64,000 nt of DNA from CAVSRC01 sp963750065 (GTDB lineage: Bacteria; Pseudomonadota; Alphaproteobacteria; Rhizobiales; Kaistiaceae): contig CAVVPK010000050.1 in assembly GCA_963750065.1 (NCBI GenBank), positions 53,509 through 117,508 of the forward strand, read 5' to 3'. Below the pieces are notes generated by a model. That model searched no databases and was not told the DNA's origin. It saw nothing but the letters and a program-made list of their open reading frames with translations. Each line of letters opens with the position of its first letter. Position 1 is the stretch's first letter. Below, piece by piece: positions 46,892 through 55,847 of this stretch. Made by a program: the position numbers and the translations under genes.

Positions 46892-47143
46892 ATGACCGAA
46901 TACAGTGTTGCCAATGCCAAGAACAATCTCTCCAAGCTCATCGACCACGCACTGGCCGGTGAGGGGGTAGTCATCACGCGTCACGGCCGCCCGGTGGTCG
47001 AACTGAAACCTGTCACTCCGGCGCCTCGGCCGATCACCGCCGCCGATGTCGACTGGCTTGCGGCGCGGCGGGTCGGCAGGCCCACTGGGGAAGACGCCGG
47101 TACCTTCGTCAGCCGCATGCGCGACGAAGAGTGGGAGCGGTGA
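46892..47143 (+). CDS. Phd/YefM-family antitoxin
   Basis: This 83-residue antitoxin has the DNA-binding Phd domain YSVANAKNNLSKLIDHALAGEGVVITRHGRPVVELKP. A flexible C-terminal part should wrap the toxin (TAADVDWLAARRVGRPTGEDAGTFVSRMRDEEWE). Its TGA overlaps the toxin's GTG as GTGA. Such proteins repress their own promoter. It lies just after a short AT-rich stretch (CTATCAAATAGCTATATT) that could hold the promoter and operator. Confidence 0.92.
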   Translation: MTEYSVANAKNNLSKLIDHALAGEGVVITRHGRPVVELKPVTPAPRPITAADVDWLAARRVGRPTGEDAGTFVSRMRDEEWER

Positions 47144-47562
47144 GCGTTTACCTCGACGCCAGCGTGCTTGTGCCGATGTTCGTCGCCGACGCTTTCAGCG
47201 AGCGCGCTGACGCCTTCCTGCGCGGCTCAGGAACTGAAATCGTCGTGAGCGATTTCGCCGCGGCCGAGTTTGCCTCTGCTATCAACCGTCAGGTTCGGAT
47301 GCATCGCCTCACCGTGGCGGAAGGGCGCAATGCCTTGGCCAATTTCGATACGTGGACGGTACAAAATGTTGGCGGCGTCGGGATCGTGGCCGCCGACATC
47401 GCATCGGCGGGTGCGTTTCTGCGCCGGCTCGACCTCAATCTCAGAACGCCGGATGCGATCCACATCGCGATGGTGCAGCGTCTGGGCGCCGAACTGGCCA
47501 CCTTCGACGAGCGCATGGCGGAGTGTGCGCTTGCACTTGGCACGACGGTGCGCGCAGCATAG
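47140..47562 (+). CDS. vapC: PIN-domain VapC-type toxin RNase
   Basis: This 140-residue PIN-domain RNase should cleave tRNA or rRNA when free of its antitoxin. It starts VYLDASVLVPMFV with the first Asp. VSDFAAAEFASAI carries the Glu, and RTPDAIHIAMVQRLGA and LATFDERM give the last acids. The active site looks complete. GTG at 47140 gives the 4-base overlap with the antitoxin; GTG at 47131 is also in frame. Confidence 0.92.
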   Translation: MSVYLDASVLVPMFVADAFSERADAFLRGSGTEIVVSDFAAAEFASAINRQVRMHRLTVAEGRNALANFDTWTVQNVGGVGIVAADIASAGAFLRRLDLNLRTPDAIHIAMVQRLGAELATFDERMAECALALGTTVRAA

Positions 47563-47604
47563 AGACACTTCGTCCCGGCGCCGGAGGACCAGCGCGCCCA
47601 TCCC

Positions 47605-47647
47605 CGCGCTCCTTCGGCGGCAGGCCCCACCGCCCGGTCGGGCGGGG
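47605..47647 (+). repeat. 43-bp direct repeat, copy B (after the TA pair)
   Basis: This is the second copy of the repeat described at 46531-46573, 1,074 bases away in the same orientation. It ends 12 bases before the next start codon. The two copies bracket the DUF7662-like gene and the toxin-antitoxin pair. Confidence 0.85.
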
Positions 47648-47659
47648 AAAGCGGAGGCG

Positions 47660-48028
47660 ATGACAATGCGTCTTGCCATGATCGCGGTGCTCGCCGGCGC
47701 GGCTCTCACGCCGCCCGCCCTGGCGGCAGAGGTTCCGGCGGCGACGTGCGACGCCGATCTTGCTGCCGTCGGCGCCAGCTTCGACGAAACACAAGACCGG
47801 CTGGAAAAAGCCGCCAACGCAGATCAGGCGGAAAAATGCGCGGCGATCCGCCGCCACGTCGAGGTGATGGCCAACGGTGTCAATGTGTTCCAGCGTTGCC
47901 TTGCGGACGATCATGACAAGGGCGAGAACATCGCCCAGCTCGTCGGTTCGACCGCGGATTTCCTCGATATCAGCGATTCTCTCGGCTGTCCGGCGTTCGA
48001 TCCGCCGAAGATCGATGGCATGGAATAG
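47660..48028 (+). CDS. Small exported protein of unknown function
   Basis: This 122-residue protein has a signal peptide (MTMRLAMIAVLAGAALTP onward, ending LALA-A near residue 23). The mature part is acidic and helical with four Cys (TCDADL, EKCAAI, QRCLAD, LGCPAF) that probably form disulfides. GCGGAGGC lies upstream of ATG at 47660. I do not recognise the family. Confidence 0.7.
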   Translation: MTMRLAMIAVLAGAALTPPALAAEVPAATCDADLAAVGASFDETQDRLEKAANADQAEKCAAIRRHVEVMANGVNVFQRCLADDHDKGENIAQLVGSTADFLDISDSLGCPAFDPPKIDGME

Positions 48029-48142
48029 GGCGGGCGCTTGGGCGCGGCCTCAGGGCAGGCCGTGCCTGCCGCGACGTGGCATGCCCGGCGGCGACGCCGG
48101 CAAGAGGGGGAGCGCAACACGCTGTCAGACATCGGGCCGATC

Positions 48143-48349
48143 ATGAACTCGCCGCTCGGCTGGGCGTTCGTCATCGTGGTGCTGGGATGGCCGGTGCTGC
48201 TCGGCGGCGCTGTCGCCGGACTGGTCGTCGGCTGGCTGATCGCCCGCAAGACCCGCCCGTACCTTGGCTCGGTCCTCGGCATGCTGGCCGGCCTGGTCCT
48301 CGGAGTGATCGGCGTCTTCGCCTTTGCGGACGGGCTTATCGGGCCGTAA
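48143..48349 (+). CDS. Small two-helix membrane protein
   Basis: This 68-residue protein has two hydrophobic helices (AFVIVVLGWPVLLGGAVAGLVVGWLI and VLGMLAGLVLGVIGVFAFADGL) joined by a basic loop, ARKTRPYLG. ATG at 48143 begins the first helix. A better ribosome-binding sequence, GAGGGGG, lies further upstream, so the true start may be a rare codon near 48122. The function is unknown. Confidence 0.55.
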   Translation: MNSPLGWAFVIVVLGWPVLLGGAVAGLVVGWLIARKTRPYLGSVLGMLAGLVLGVIGVFAFADGLIGP

Positions 48350-48366
48350 ATTCCCGTCCCGGTCGG

Positions 48367-50967
48367 CTACGCCGCGGACGCGGTCCGAGCGAGGAAGGCC
48401 CGTTCCGGTATGCCGGCCTTGAGCAGGCTGGCGAACTGGTGCGCCGGCACCGGCCGGCTGAAATAGTAGCCCTGCACCTCGTCGCATCGATGCGCGTTGA
48501 GAAAATTCAGTTCCTCGGCGGTTTCCACGCCTTCGGCGACGACCCGAAGCTTGAGGCTGCGGGCGAGCGCGATGATGGCGGTGACGATGATCGTGTCGTC
48601 GCCGCCGGTGCTGATCTGGCGGACGAAGCTCTGGTCGATCTTGAGGGCATCGACGGGGAACTTGCGCAGATAGCTCAGGCTCGAATAGCCGGTGCCGAAA
48701 TCGTCGATCGCTATCTGCACGCCCCTTTCTCTCAGCGCCCGGAGCATGGAAGCCGCGGTCTCGGGGCGCTCGACCAGCACGCTCTCGGTGAGTTCCAGTT
48801 CGAGCAGGCGCGGGTCGAGCCCGGTTTCGGAGAGCGTCCCGAACACGCTGTCGAGAAAGGCGTCCTCGCGAAACTCGATCGCCGAGACGTTGACGGCCAT
48901 GGTCAGCGCCGGCAGCCCGGCGTCGGTCCAGGCGCGCGCCTGTCTGCAGGCCTCGCGCAGCACCCAGGCGCCGATCGGCTGGATGAGGTCGCATTCCTCG
49001 GCGACCGGAATGAATTGCGCCGGCGGGACGAGGCCGCGCGTCGGGTGGTTCCAGCGGATCAGCGCTTCCACACCGGTGATCCGCCTGCTGCTCAGTCCGA
49101 CCTTCGGCTGGTAGTGCAGGACCAGTTCCTGTCGCTCCACGGCACGGCGCAGGTCTTCCTCGATGGATTGCCGCTCCACCGCGCGCTGGTTCATGGCCGG
49201 CTTGAAGAACTGGTAGCTCTGGCGGCCCTCTTCCTTCGCCTGGTGCATCGCGGTTTCGGCGTTCTTGCCGAGCGTCTCCGCGTTCATGCCGTCGTCGGGG
49301 TAGACGCTGACGCCGATGCCGGCGGTGACGTGCAGTTCCTGCCCGTTGATCGTGTGGGGCCGCGTCACCTCTTGCAGGATTTTGCGCGCCAGGACCGCGG
49401 TATCTTCCTCCTGTTCGACTTCCGAAAGCAGGACGACGAACTCATCGCCGCTCTGGCGGCTGACGGTGTCGAAAGCGCGAACGCAGCCGAGCAGGCGCTC
49501 GGCGATGGACCGAAGCAGCTTGTCGCCGGCGGGACGTCCGAGCGAGTCGTTGACTTGCTTGAACCCGTCGACGTCGAGACACAGCACCGCGACCTTGTTC
49601 GCATGACGCTCGGCGCGAACGATCGCCTGGTCGATGCGGTCGTTCAGAAGCAGCCTGTTGGGCAGCCCGGTGAGGCCGTCATGTTCGGCCGAATGGATCT
49701 TCTCCAGCGCCATCGACAGGGCCAGGGCCTCGGCCGCCTTGCGCGCGCTGATGTCGCGGATCGCCGCGGTCACCAGGATGCCTTCGGGACTGTCCAGCGG
49801 ACTCAGCATCAGTTCGATCGGAAACGCGGTGCCGTCCTTGCGCACCGCCGTCAACTCGATGCCGGTGCCGATCTGTTGTGCCAGCGCCTCGGCCGCGCTG
49901 CGCGTGCTGTCGGCGATCAGCCGCTCGGCGAAGCCATGCGGAATGATGTTGGTGACCTTCTGCCCGAGAAGCTCATCGCGGGAATAGCCGAACTGCTTCT
50001 CGGCCTGAAGATTGAGAATGACGATGTCGCCGTCCTCGTTCACCACCACCATCGCGTCCGGCGCCGCTTCGAGGAGCCCGCGATAGCGGCCCTCCATCTG
50101 CGCCAGATGCATCTCGGCCGTCTTGCGCACGCTGATGTCGCGGATCGCCGCGGTCACCAGGATGCCTTCGGGACTCTCCAGCGGGCTCAACATGATCTCG
50201 ACCGGAAACGCACGGCCGTTCTTGCAGCGCGCCGTCAGCTCGATGCCGGTGCCGATCTGCTGCGCCAGAGCCTCGGCCGCCGTACGCGTTCTGTCTGAGA
50301 TCAGCCGCTCGGCAAATCCCTCCGGGATGATATTGGTGACCTTCTGGCCGAGCAGTTCGTCGCGGGGATAGCCGAACTGCTTCTCGGCCTGCAGATTGAG
50401 AAGGACGATCTCGCCCTCGTCATTGACCACGACCATCGCGTCGGGTGCGGCTTCGAGAAGCCCGCGGTAGCGGCCCTCCATCTGCGCCAGATGCACCTCG
50501 GCGACCTTGCGCACGCTGATGTCGCGGATCGCCGCGGTCACCAGGGTGCCCTCGTCATTCTCCAGCGGGCTCAGCATGATCTCGACCGGAAAGGCGCTGC
50601 CGTCCTTGCGGCGTGCCGTCAGCTCGATGCCGGTGCCGATCTGCTGGGCCAGCGCCTCGGCCGCGGTGCGCGTGCTGTCGGCGATCAGCCGCTCGGCAAA
50701 GCCTTGCGGGATAATGTTGGTGACCTTCTGCCCGAGAAGCTCGTCGCGGGGATAGCCGAACTGCTTCTCGGCCTGCAGATTGAGAAGGACGATTTCGCCC
50801 TCCTCATTGACCACGACCATGGCGTCGGGTGCGGCTTCGAGAAGGTTGCGGTAGCGGTCCTCCGTCTGCGTCAGATATGCTTCCACCGTCTTGCGGACAT
50901 CGGCGTCACGGATCGTTTGCGCGGGCCGCGATTGGCGGTTCGGCATACGGCTTCCCTTGGAACGCAT
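48367..50967 (-). CDS. PAS-PAS-PAS-GGDEF-EAL cyclic-di-GMP protein
   Basis: This 866-residue c-di-GMP turnover protein begins with three near-identical PAS domains in tandem, at about residues 42, 170 and 298, each a 128-residue unit starting LLEAAPDAMVVVN. The GGDEF domain (438-600) has SGDEF at 506-510 in place of GGDEF. An inhibitory I-site (RAFD, 497-500) lies 5 residues upstream. The EAL domain (about 620-866) has EALIRW and DDFGTGYSSLSYL, so a phosphodiesterase is likely. No signal peptide or membrane helix is seen. ATG at 50967 has GCGGAGG at 8 bases, better than 51009. Confidence 0.93.
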   Translation of the reverse strand: MRSKGSRMPNRQSRPAQTIRDADVRKTVEAYLTQTEDRYRNLLEAAPDAMVVVNEEGEIVLLNLQAEKQFGYPRDELLGQKVTNIIPQGFAERLIADSTRTAAEALAQQIGTGIELTARRKDGSAFPVEIMLSPLENDEGTLVTAAIRDISVRKVAEVHLAQMEGRYRGLLEAAPDAMVVVNDEGEIVLLNLQAEKQFGYPRDELLGQKVTNIIPEGFAERLISDRTRTAAEALAQQIGTGIELTARCKNGRAFPVEIMLSPLESPEGILVTAAIRDISVRKTAEMHLAQMEGRYRGLLEAAPDAMVVVNEDGDIVILNLQAEKQFGYSRDELLGQKVTNIIPHGFAERLIADSTRSAAEALAQQIGTGIELTAVRKDGTAFPIELMLSPLDSPEGILVTAAIRDISARKAAEALALSMALEKIHSAEHDGLTGLPNRLLLNDRIDQAIVRAERHANKVAVLCLDVDGFKQVNDSLGRPAGDKLLRSIAERLLGCVRAFDTVSRQSGDEFVVLLSEVEQEEDTAVLARKILQEVTRPHTINGQELHVTAGIGVSVYPDDGMNAETLGKNAETAMHQAKEEGRQSYQFFKPAMNQRAVERQSIEEDLRRAVERQELVLHYQPKVGLSSRRITGVEALIRWNHPTRGLVPPAQFIPVAEECDLIQPIGAWVLREACRQARAWTDAGLPALTMAVNVSAIEFREDAFLDSVFGTLSETGLDPRLLELELTESVLVERPETAASMLRALRERGVQIAIDDFGTGYSSLSYLRKFPVDALKIDQSFVRQISTGGDDTIIVTAIIALARSLKLRVVAEGVETAEELNFLNAHRCDEVQGYYFSRPVPAHQFASLLKAGIPERAFLARTASAA

Positions 50968-51082
50968 GGCTCGGGCCTCCGCGGCTAAGTGGCCGGGACA
51001 TACAGCCAACTGCTATGCCCAATAGATTAACCGCTCGTGCCGGATTGCCGCGGATTCGACGGCAATTGCAGCCGATTCGGTC

Positions 51083-52021
51083 TCAGGCCTCTTGCCGCCG
51101 CCGCGCGGCGCGGCCGGCGTAGAGCAGGCCGTACATGCCGACGGTGATGGCGACCATGGCAAACACCTGGGTGAGCGAGATCGCCGCCCCGGCGAAGACG
51201 AGCGCCACCAGCATGGTCACCGCCGGCGCCGGCACCTCGATCGAGCTTGCCACCGACACGTCGAGGTGGCGGATGGCCTGGAACCAGAAGATCAGCTCGA
51301 TGTAGTACGCCAACCCCATGATGAAGGTCGCCCGCTGCAGGTCGAAATCGGCGAAGCCGGCGATCACCGCGCTTGGGCTGCCGACGACAAGGACGAGCCC
51401 GGCCAGGAAGACGCCGGAGACGATGAGCCGCGACAGGGTCACCTGGTTCAGCGTCAGCGCCGTGCGGTTGAGCACCTGCGTCTTGAGCAGGAGATGCGCC
51501 GCCGTCCACAGAACCGGAATGCCGAGCGAGAAGACCGACCACCAGGAGACGTCGGCGATGAGGAAGGTGCCGTTGGTGGTCAGATAGACCAGCGCCGCGA
51601 TCATCAGCGCGGTGAAGGCGAGTTCGGCCGGCGTCTTGCGCTTCTTGAGGAAGATCGCCTCGGCCAGCATGGTCATCAACGGATAGGCCTGCACGACGAT
51701 CGCCATGCTCACCGGCCCGGCCTTCTCGGCGGCGACCACATACATGTAGGTCGCCAGGCCGAACATGACGCCGGTGGAGACCGCCACTGCGATCGTCCAG
51801 GCGCGGGTGCTGTCGGCACCGGCGGTCTCGAACAGCCCGCGCGTCCCCTGCGCCCGTTCGCGCAGGTAGAGCGGCAGCGCGGAGAGGATCTGCCACACCG
51901 TCAGCCAGACGGTGAAGGTCAGCCCGTCGACGCCGCCCGGGCGCGCGCTCGCCAGCACGGGCAGGACGCCAAGAATGCCGAGACAGGAAAAGGCCGACAG
52001 GATGCCGAGGCGGGGATTCAT
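51083..52021 (-). CDS. EamA/DMT-family transporter
   Basis: This 312-residue inner-membrane protein has about ten predicted helices arranged as two EamA repeats. Segments include TFTVWLTVWQILSALPLYL, VSMAIVVQAYPLMTMLAEAIFLKKRKTPAEL and SSIEVPAPAVTMLVALVFAGAAISL. Such carriers export amino acids or other metabolites, but the substrate cannot be told. It is divergent from the FMN-reductase gene. Confidence 0.85.
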   Translation of the reverse strand: MNPRLGILSAFSCLGILGVLPVLASARPGGVDGLTFTVWLTVWQILSALPLYLRERAQGTRGLFETAGADSTRAWTIAVAVSTGVMFGLATYMYVVAAEKAGPVSMAIVVQAYPLMTMLAEAIFLKKRKTPAELAFTALMIAALVYLTTNGTFLIADVSWWSVFSLGIPVLWTAAHLLLKTQVLNRTALTLNQVTLSRLIVSGVFLAGLVLVVGSPSAVIAGFADFDLQRATFIMGLAYYIELIFWFQAIRHLDVSVASSIEVPAPAVTMLVALVFAGAAISLTQVFAMVAITVGMYGLLYAGRAARRRQEA

Positions 52022-52228
52022 GCGAGGCCGCCTTGTGGCGGAGGGAGAATGCGGGCGGAAGCTTTAGCGCCGGGACTGGCAGGGGGGAAGTGACACGGTG
52101 GCGCGAACCCGCCGGCGGGTGGAACCCGCTGTCCCGCCCGGCGTTTATCCACGCGTGGGCGCGCCGTGCCCCGGTTACCGGAACGTGCCCTCTTGCCGCG
52201 GCGCCCCTGCACGCCAATTGGGGGGGCT

Positions 52229-52245
52229 GGTATCTGGTAGATACC
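52229..52245. promoter_or_regulatory. Palindromic operator candidate upstream of the FMN reductase
   Basis: Perfect 7-bp arms GGTATCT and AGATACC flank a 3-base centre, 34 bases before the start. It could bind a dimeric repressor, for example of the HxlR or MarR type common near such reductases. The regulator is unknown. Confidence 0.45.
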
Positions 52246-52278
52246 GAGAGATCACGCATCGCTGCAAGGAATGAAATC

Positions 52279-52881
52279 ATGGTCAAGGTCGCAGTCATCG
52301 TCGGCAGCCTCCGCCGCGAATCGATCAACCGAAATCTGGCACTGGCCCTGAAGAAGCTCGGCCGCGGGTACGGGCTCGATCTGTCGCTGGTCGGGCTCGC
52401 CGACCTGCCGCACTACAATCAGGATCTGTGGGCCGATCCGCCGGCCGCCGTCACCCGCCTGAAGCGCGACGTCGAGGCGGCTGATGCGGTCATCTTCGTC
52501 TCGCCGGAATACAATCGCGCACCGCCCGGCCTGGTGAAGGACGCGGTCGATTGGGCGAGCCGGCCCTATGGCAAGAATTCGTGGGCGGGCAAGCCGGCGG
52601 CGGTCATCGGCGCCACCACCGGCAAGGTCGGCACGGCGGTGGCGCAGTCGCATTTGCGCGCCACCCTGCTGGTGCTCGACCTCGCTGTCATGGGCCAGCC
52701 CGAGGCCTATATCCAGTTGCCGGCCGATTCGATCGACGCCCACCACACCGTCACCGACGAGGCGATCCGCGCCTTCCTGGAGAAATGGCTCGCCGCCTTC
52801 GCCGACTGGATCGGCAAGGTCGCCGGCATCGTGCCGGAAGCCGGCCAGCCCGACAGCGACGCGATGGCGGCGGCGGAGTAG
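52279..52881 (+). CDS. NADPH-dependent FMN reductase family protein
   Basis: This 200-residue flavodoxin-fold protein belongs to the FMN_red/ChrR-type quinone or chromate reductases. VGSLRRESINRNLALAL is the phosphate-binding loop, and VSPEYNRAPPGLVKDAVDW is the flavin-binding signature. AVIGATTGKVGTAVAQSHLR follows. ATG at 52279 follows AAGGA. A perfect inverted repeat lies upstream. It probably reduces quinones or protects from oxidative stress. Confidence 0.9.
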   Translation: MVKVAVIVGSLRRESINRNLALALKKLGRGYGLDLSLVGLADLPHYNQDLWADPPAAVTRLKRDVEAADAVIFVSPEYNRAPPGLVKDAVDWASRPYGKNSWAGKPAAVIGATTGKVGTAVAQSHLRATLLVLDLAVMGQPEAYIQLPADSIDAHHTVTDEAIRAFLEKWLAAFADWIGKVAGIVPEAGQPDSDAMAAAE

Positions 52882-52950
52882 GCAACACGACCGGTGGGCG
52901 ACAGTCCGCCGGGGCGAGGTGTGTCGTGCGCCCGAGGCTCTTCTCTCTCG

Positions 52951-52986
52951 GTCGTCCCGGGCGAGGCGAAGCCGAGACCGGGGGAT
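52951..52986. repeat. Palindromic intergenic repeat, copy 2
   Basis: The centre GCGAGGCGAAGCCGAG is nearly the same as in the 18700-18733 copy, and the outer arms pair imperfectly (CCCGG with CCGGG). It lies in the gap before the DUF1127 gene. Confidence 0.55.
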
Positions 52987-53052
52987 CGGTGTCGGCAAGC
53001 GCCGCCGGCGCTTAATCTGGCGAGGCCGCGGCGGCGCAGGCCGTGGGCCGCG

Positions 53053-53307
53053 TCAGCGGCGGCCCATGCGCACCAGGCGCGCAATGTCGCTGCGCGCGAT
53101 GCCGAGGTCGCGCAGCACCGCGTCGTCGGCTTGTGTGAGCCAGCGCGCCCTCTGCCGGTCACGCCAATAATCGGCGATCGCCCCGCCGGCTCGGGCGAGC
53201 AGACGCAGCGTCGCTACGGCGGCGTGGTAGAGCCCGGTCTCGATGCTTGAGGGTGTGACGGGTGCGAGACCGCGCGCGGTGCTGTGGTTGAGTGTGATGA
53301 GGGACAT
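53053..53307 (-). CDS. DUF1127 (YjiS-like) protein
   Basis: This 84-residue protein ends with the DUF1127 core: YWRDRQRARWLTQADDAVLRDLGIARSDIARLVRMGR, an Arg-rich helical pair. An N-terminal helical stretch precedes it. Short DUF1127 proteins of alphaproteobacteria affect RNA turnover, phosphate/carbon metabolism and stress in the few studied cases. ATG at 53307 begins MSLITLNHS. Confidence 0.88.
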   Translation of the reverse strand: MSLITLNHSTARGLAPVTPSSIETGLYHAAVATLRLLARAGGAIADYWRDRQRARWLTQADDAVLRDLGIARSDIARLVRMGRR

Positions 53308-53582
53308 GATGGTCTCTGCCTCCGGGCGACGAAGAGCCTGCACCGATCGCGAAGCGCGTTCTTGACGCGAGACTTCGTTCGGGCGCCGTCGTCACCCAGT
53401 TGCGCGTTCCCGCGCCGTCCCGCTCCCGCGGGCCAGCTGGCGGAGCCTGCGCACGGGTCCAGCCATAGCACTTCCGGGTAAACCGACCGTTTGCGGAGGA
53501 CGCGAATTTGCTCGCGAATATCTCTCAGCCGCCGCCGGCACCCGGGCCGACGCGTTGGTGGCGGAATAGGGAGGGCGATGGT

Positions 53583-54107
53583 TCAGACGATGCTTGGCAG
53601 TCGCTTTGGCGTTTTTACGCCGGCTAGACGTTCGTAAAGCGCCTTCGCTTTTTCAATGCGGCCGCCGGCGGCTTTGTCTGCTTTCCGACGTGCGGTTTCC
53701 CCCCATGGGTCAGTTGTCTGATAGGACAAAAACGCTGCTGTCGCGGCAAGTTCCAGTTCGATAGGATCTGCAGCAGCGGCCGCCTTGGCCAGTTCAGTCC
53801 TTGCGGTCTTGCGGTTGGTGGCCGCGGTGGTGACGCTGTAGATCGAATATAGGCCACCCCAATTCGCGACCTTCTCCTTTTCTTCAATCAGACCCAGAAG
53901 CCCCGCTCTTCGTGCGGCTACGGCGAGTTCCGCGCTGTAGGGTCCATAGTGCCTGTATTCAAAAGCAAACCCTTCGCCCAGCCCCGCGACTTCAAGCAGA
54001 TAAGCGACTTTTTGCAAACGGGTTCGGCCTACCACCTCACCGCCTGCGTCTCGAAGCAAGTCTGCCACCTTTTCCACGTCGCGCTTTCTGCGGCTTTCGA
54101 GTGGCAT
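53583..54107 (-). CDS. Unknown protein with YwgA-like helix-turn-helix region
   Basis: This 174-residue protein has a Lys/Arg-rich start and then EVVGRTRLQKVAYLLEVAGLGEGFAFEYRHYGPYSAELA. That resembles the uncharacterised YwgA or DUF4065-like (SocA) families, in which a similar GRTKLQK-YLL block occurs near antitoxins or HD-domain genes. The C-terminus is helical. ATG at 54107 was chosen for GAGGAAGGG upstream. The gene overlaps the 3' end of the HD-domain gene by 71 bases, so the two are coupled. YwgA is commonly beside an HD hydrolase, which supports this reading. Confidence 0.55.
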   Translation of the reverse strand: MPLESRRKRDVEKVADLLRDAGGEVVGRTRLQKVAYLLEVAGLGEGFAFEYRHYGPYSAELAVAARRAGLLGLIEEKEKVANWGGLYSIYSVTTAATNRKTARTELAKAAAAADPIELELAATAAFLSYQTTDPWGETARRKADKAAGGRIEKAKALYERLAGVKTPKRLPSIV

Positions 54108-55179
54108 TTTTGAGCCCTTCCTCAATTAGCTTGTCTACTAGGGTACGTGATTCGGCGTCCTCATCGCGAACGTAAGCTCGGTTCAGACGGAAAGTTTGGA
54201 TTGCACGCACGACGTCAGATTGTTGCCGCAAATCGACTGAAACGTCGGTTCCGACGCTGACCCGGATTTGGTTAAGCGGTCCTTTCGATTCATCAAGCTG
54301 CTTGTACGGCTCACGTTCTGCTTCATCCCAAAGGATCCTGGGCATAGGCTCACGTGTGCTCTCACGCTCATGAGCTACCTTCTCCGCAACAGATGCGCAT
54401 GCCACGTTGATCGCCTGCTCGAGTTCCGGGCTGTGGTCCTGTCCGGTCGACAGCTTGTCGATGATTTTGCGCCGGACATCGATTGCTTTGTATAGTTTTC
54501 GATCACGCAGGCGAACAGCGAGTTCGCGTGCAACTGCGTCTATGCTGTCGCAAAATAATGGGAGTGAACCCAAGACAACCGTGTCGTCGAGCGAAAGTAG
54601 GTTTTCTATCTTTTCTGGTTCATTTGCGAAGCGAACCAGCGGGTGTGTCTCGGGCAACCCGGTGCTCTTGCGATGACCCGACCGAACTAGAGTGACCACC
54701 CGTACCAGAAGCTCAGAGAAAATCTTCTCGGCGCTTCTTGTCGCCTTGTGAAAATACACTGTCGGATAGAGCTGAAACAGGCCGAGGACATAAGCTTCTG
54801 CGGCATAGATTGCCTTCTGCCCGATGACAAACGTTTCGACGAATCCGACCGACGCCTCATCCACTCCACGCTGAATCTTTCCTACTTGGAGATTGGCAAG
54901 AAGCCACACATAGTCGATTTCCGAATGTTGAGTGCCAGTCATCAGTCGATCCCGACGCATGTAGTCAAGGCGGTCGGCATCAAATTGGCTTGAAACTACG
55001 GCGCTATAAATATCGGCAGGACCGCCTTTCACGACGTTTGCAACGTCAGTGGCGAAAGCGGTTCCGAGCTTGTCCAGCGCCTCTGCAACTTCACCTCCGC
55101 GAATAAGTGCATCGCTGACGTTCTCGTGCTTGCTCGCAAGAGCAAATTCGCTGAAATCGTTATGAACGTGACCAACGAA
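54037..55179 (-). pseudogene. HD-domain phosphohydrolase, N-terminally truncated
   Basis: The retained part is typical of YwfO/YdhJ-type HD phosphohydrolases: KHENVSDALIRGGEV, then SSQFDADRLDYMRRDRLMTGTQHSEIDYVWLL, and a helical C-terminus ending in a basic tail. The N-terminal half, which should carry the HD metal-binding motifs, is missing. The frame stays open only up to a stop at 55180-55182, with a VGHVHNDFSEFALASKHE stretch where the HD-type VGHxxxxS region would be. The only start is GTG at 55032. So the gene is probably a truncated remnant. Low GC sets it apart from the core genome. Confidence 0.6.
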
Positions 55180-55230
55180 TTAGCAGCCCAAAGCAAGCCA
55201 ATTTTGGCAAGGCGAGCGAACCTGCTGGCG

Positions 55231-55713
55231 ATGTTGTCTGGGGGCTATTTGGAAGCGTGGGGAGTCCAGGTCTGCCCGGAATTGGGCAAAGATCGTGAGA
55301 AAATCCCGTCATTTATTTTCGAGAATGGGCCGAGAATAAAGTGGCCAAAAAACTCGATAGAAAATGTCGGCCGGAAATACGAGGCCGTTAGGGTCCGACG
55401 CGTCGAGGGTCCGGACGGCTTCGTTGATCCGGGGCGGCAACTGGCCCAACGCCCAGAACCGGGAACTCCGCCCTCACGTGGCGACGTCGGGGCATACCGG
55501 CCGGCTCGACTTGGCCGCCCACCGGTCGGGGAGGCTCTCTTGGCAGTCGTCAAGGAACTTGCCGCCGATGGGAAATTGGCCAATCGCTCCAGGAAAGAAC
55601 AAGAGACAATTGTTCGCGAGCGGGCTCGCAAGATTCACCCCAACCTATTCCGGACTGCCACCCGGCCGTCGCGCGGCAAAATTCTGGAAGCGCTCAAGGC
55701 CGCTGGGCTCTGA
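55231..55713 (+). CDS. Hypothetical protein, unrecognised
   Basis: The frame codes a basic protein of about 160 residues. The C-terminal part (RPPVGEALLAVVKELAADGKLANRSRKEQETIVRERARKIHP) has coding-like codon use and an Arg-rich helical character as in DNA-binding proteins of mobile elements. The N-terminus is doubtful: ATG at 55231 is one choice, and the frame stays open to 55126, where it overlaps the HD remnant on the other strand. No family is recognised. Confidence 0.45.
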   Translation: MLSGGYLEAWGVQVCPELGKDREKIPSFIFENGPRIKWPKNSIENVGRKYEAVRVRRVEGPDGFVDPGRQLAQRPEPGTPPSRGDVGAYRPARLGRPPVGEALLAVVKELAADGKLANRSRKEQETIVRERARKIHPNLFRTATRPSRGKILEALKAAGL

Positions 55714-55847
55714 GAATTTGAATTCGAAAGTCCAAAAAGTCCAAGAAGTCCACGAAGGGTTTCAGGACTTGACTTCAATAGACGTGGCATCGCCAGCCCG
55801 CGTTTGATCTCTCGGCGGGACAGTGGCGTCCCGCAGGGACCGGCGGG

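Noticed and set aside
48076..50298. 740-residue plus-strand open frame
   Set aside because: It is antisense to the PAS-GGDEF-EAL gene and mirrors its repeats. It has no domain of its own.
49738..50890. Repeats that might suggest a CRISPR array
   Set aside because: The 384-bp units are in-frame PAS domains, far too long for CRISPR repeats and without spacers.
55364..55807. 147-residue frame overlapping the unknown gene at 55231
   Set aside because: Its codon use and composition are less coding-like than the 55231-55713 frame.
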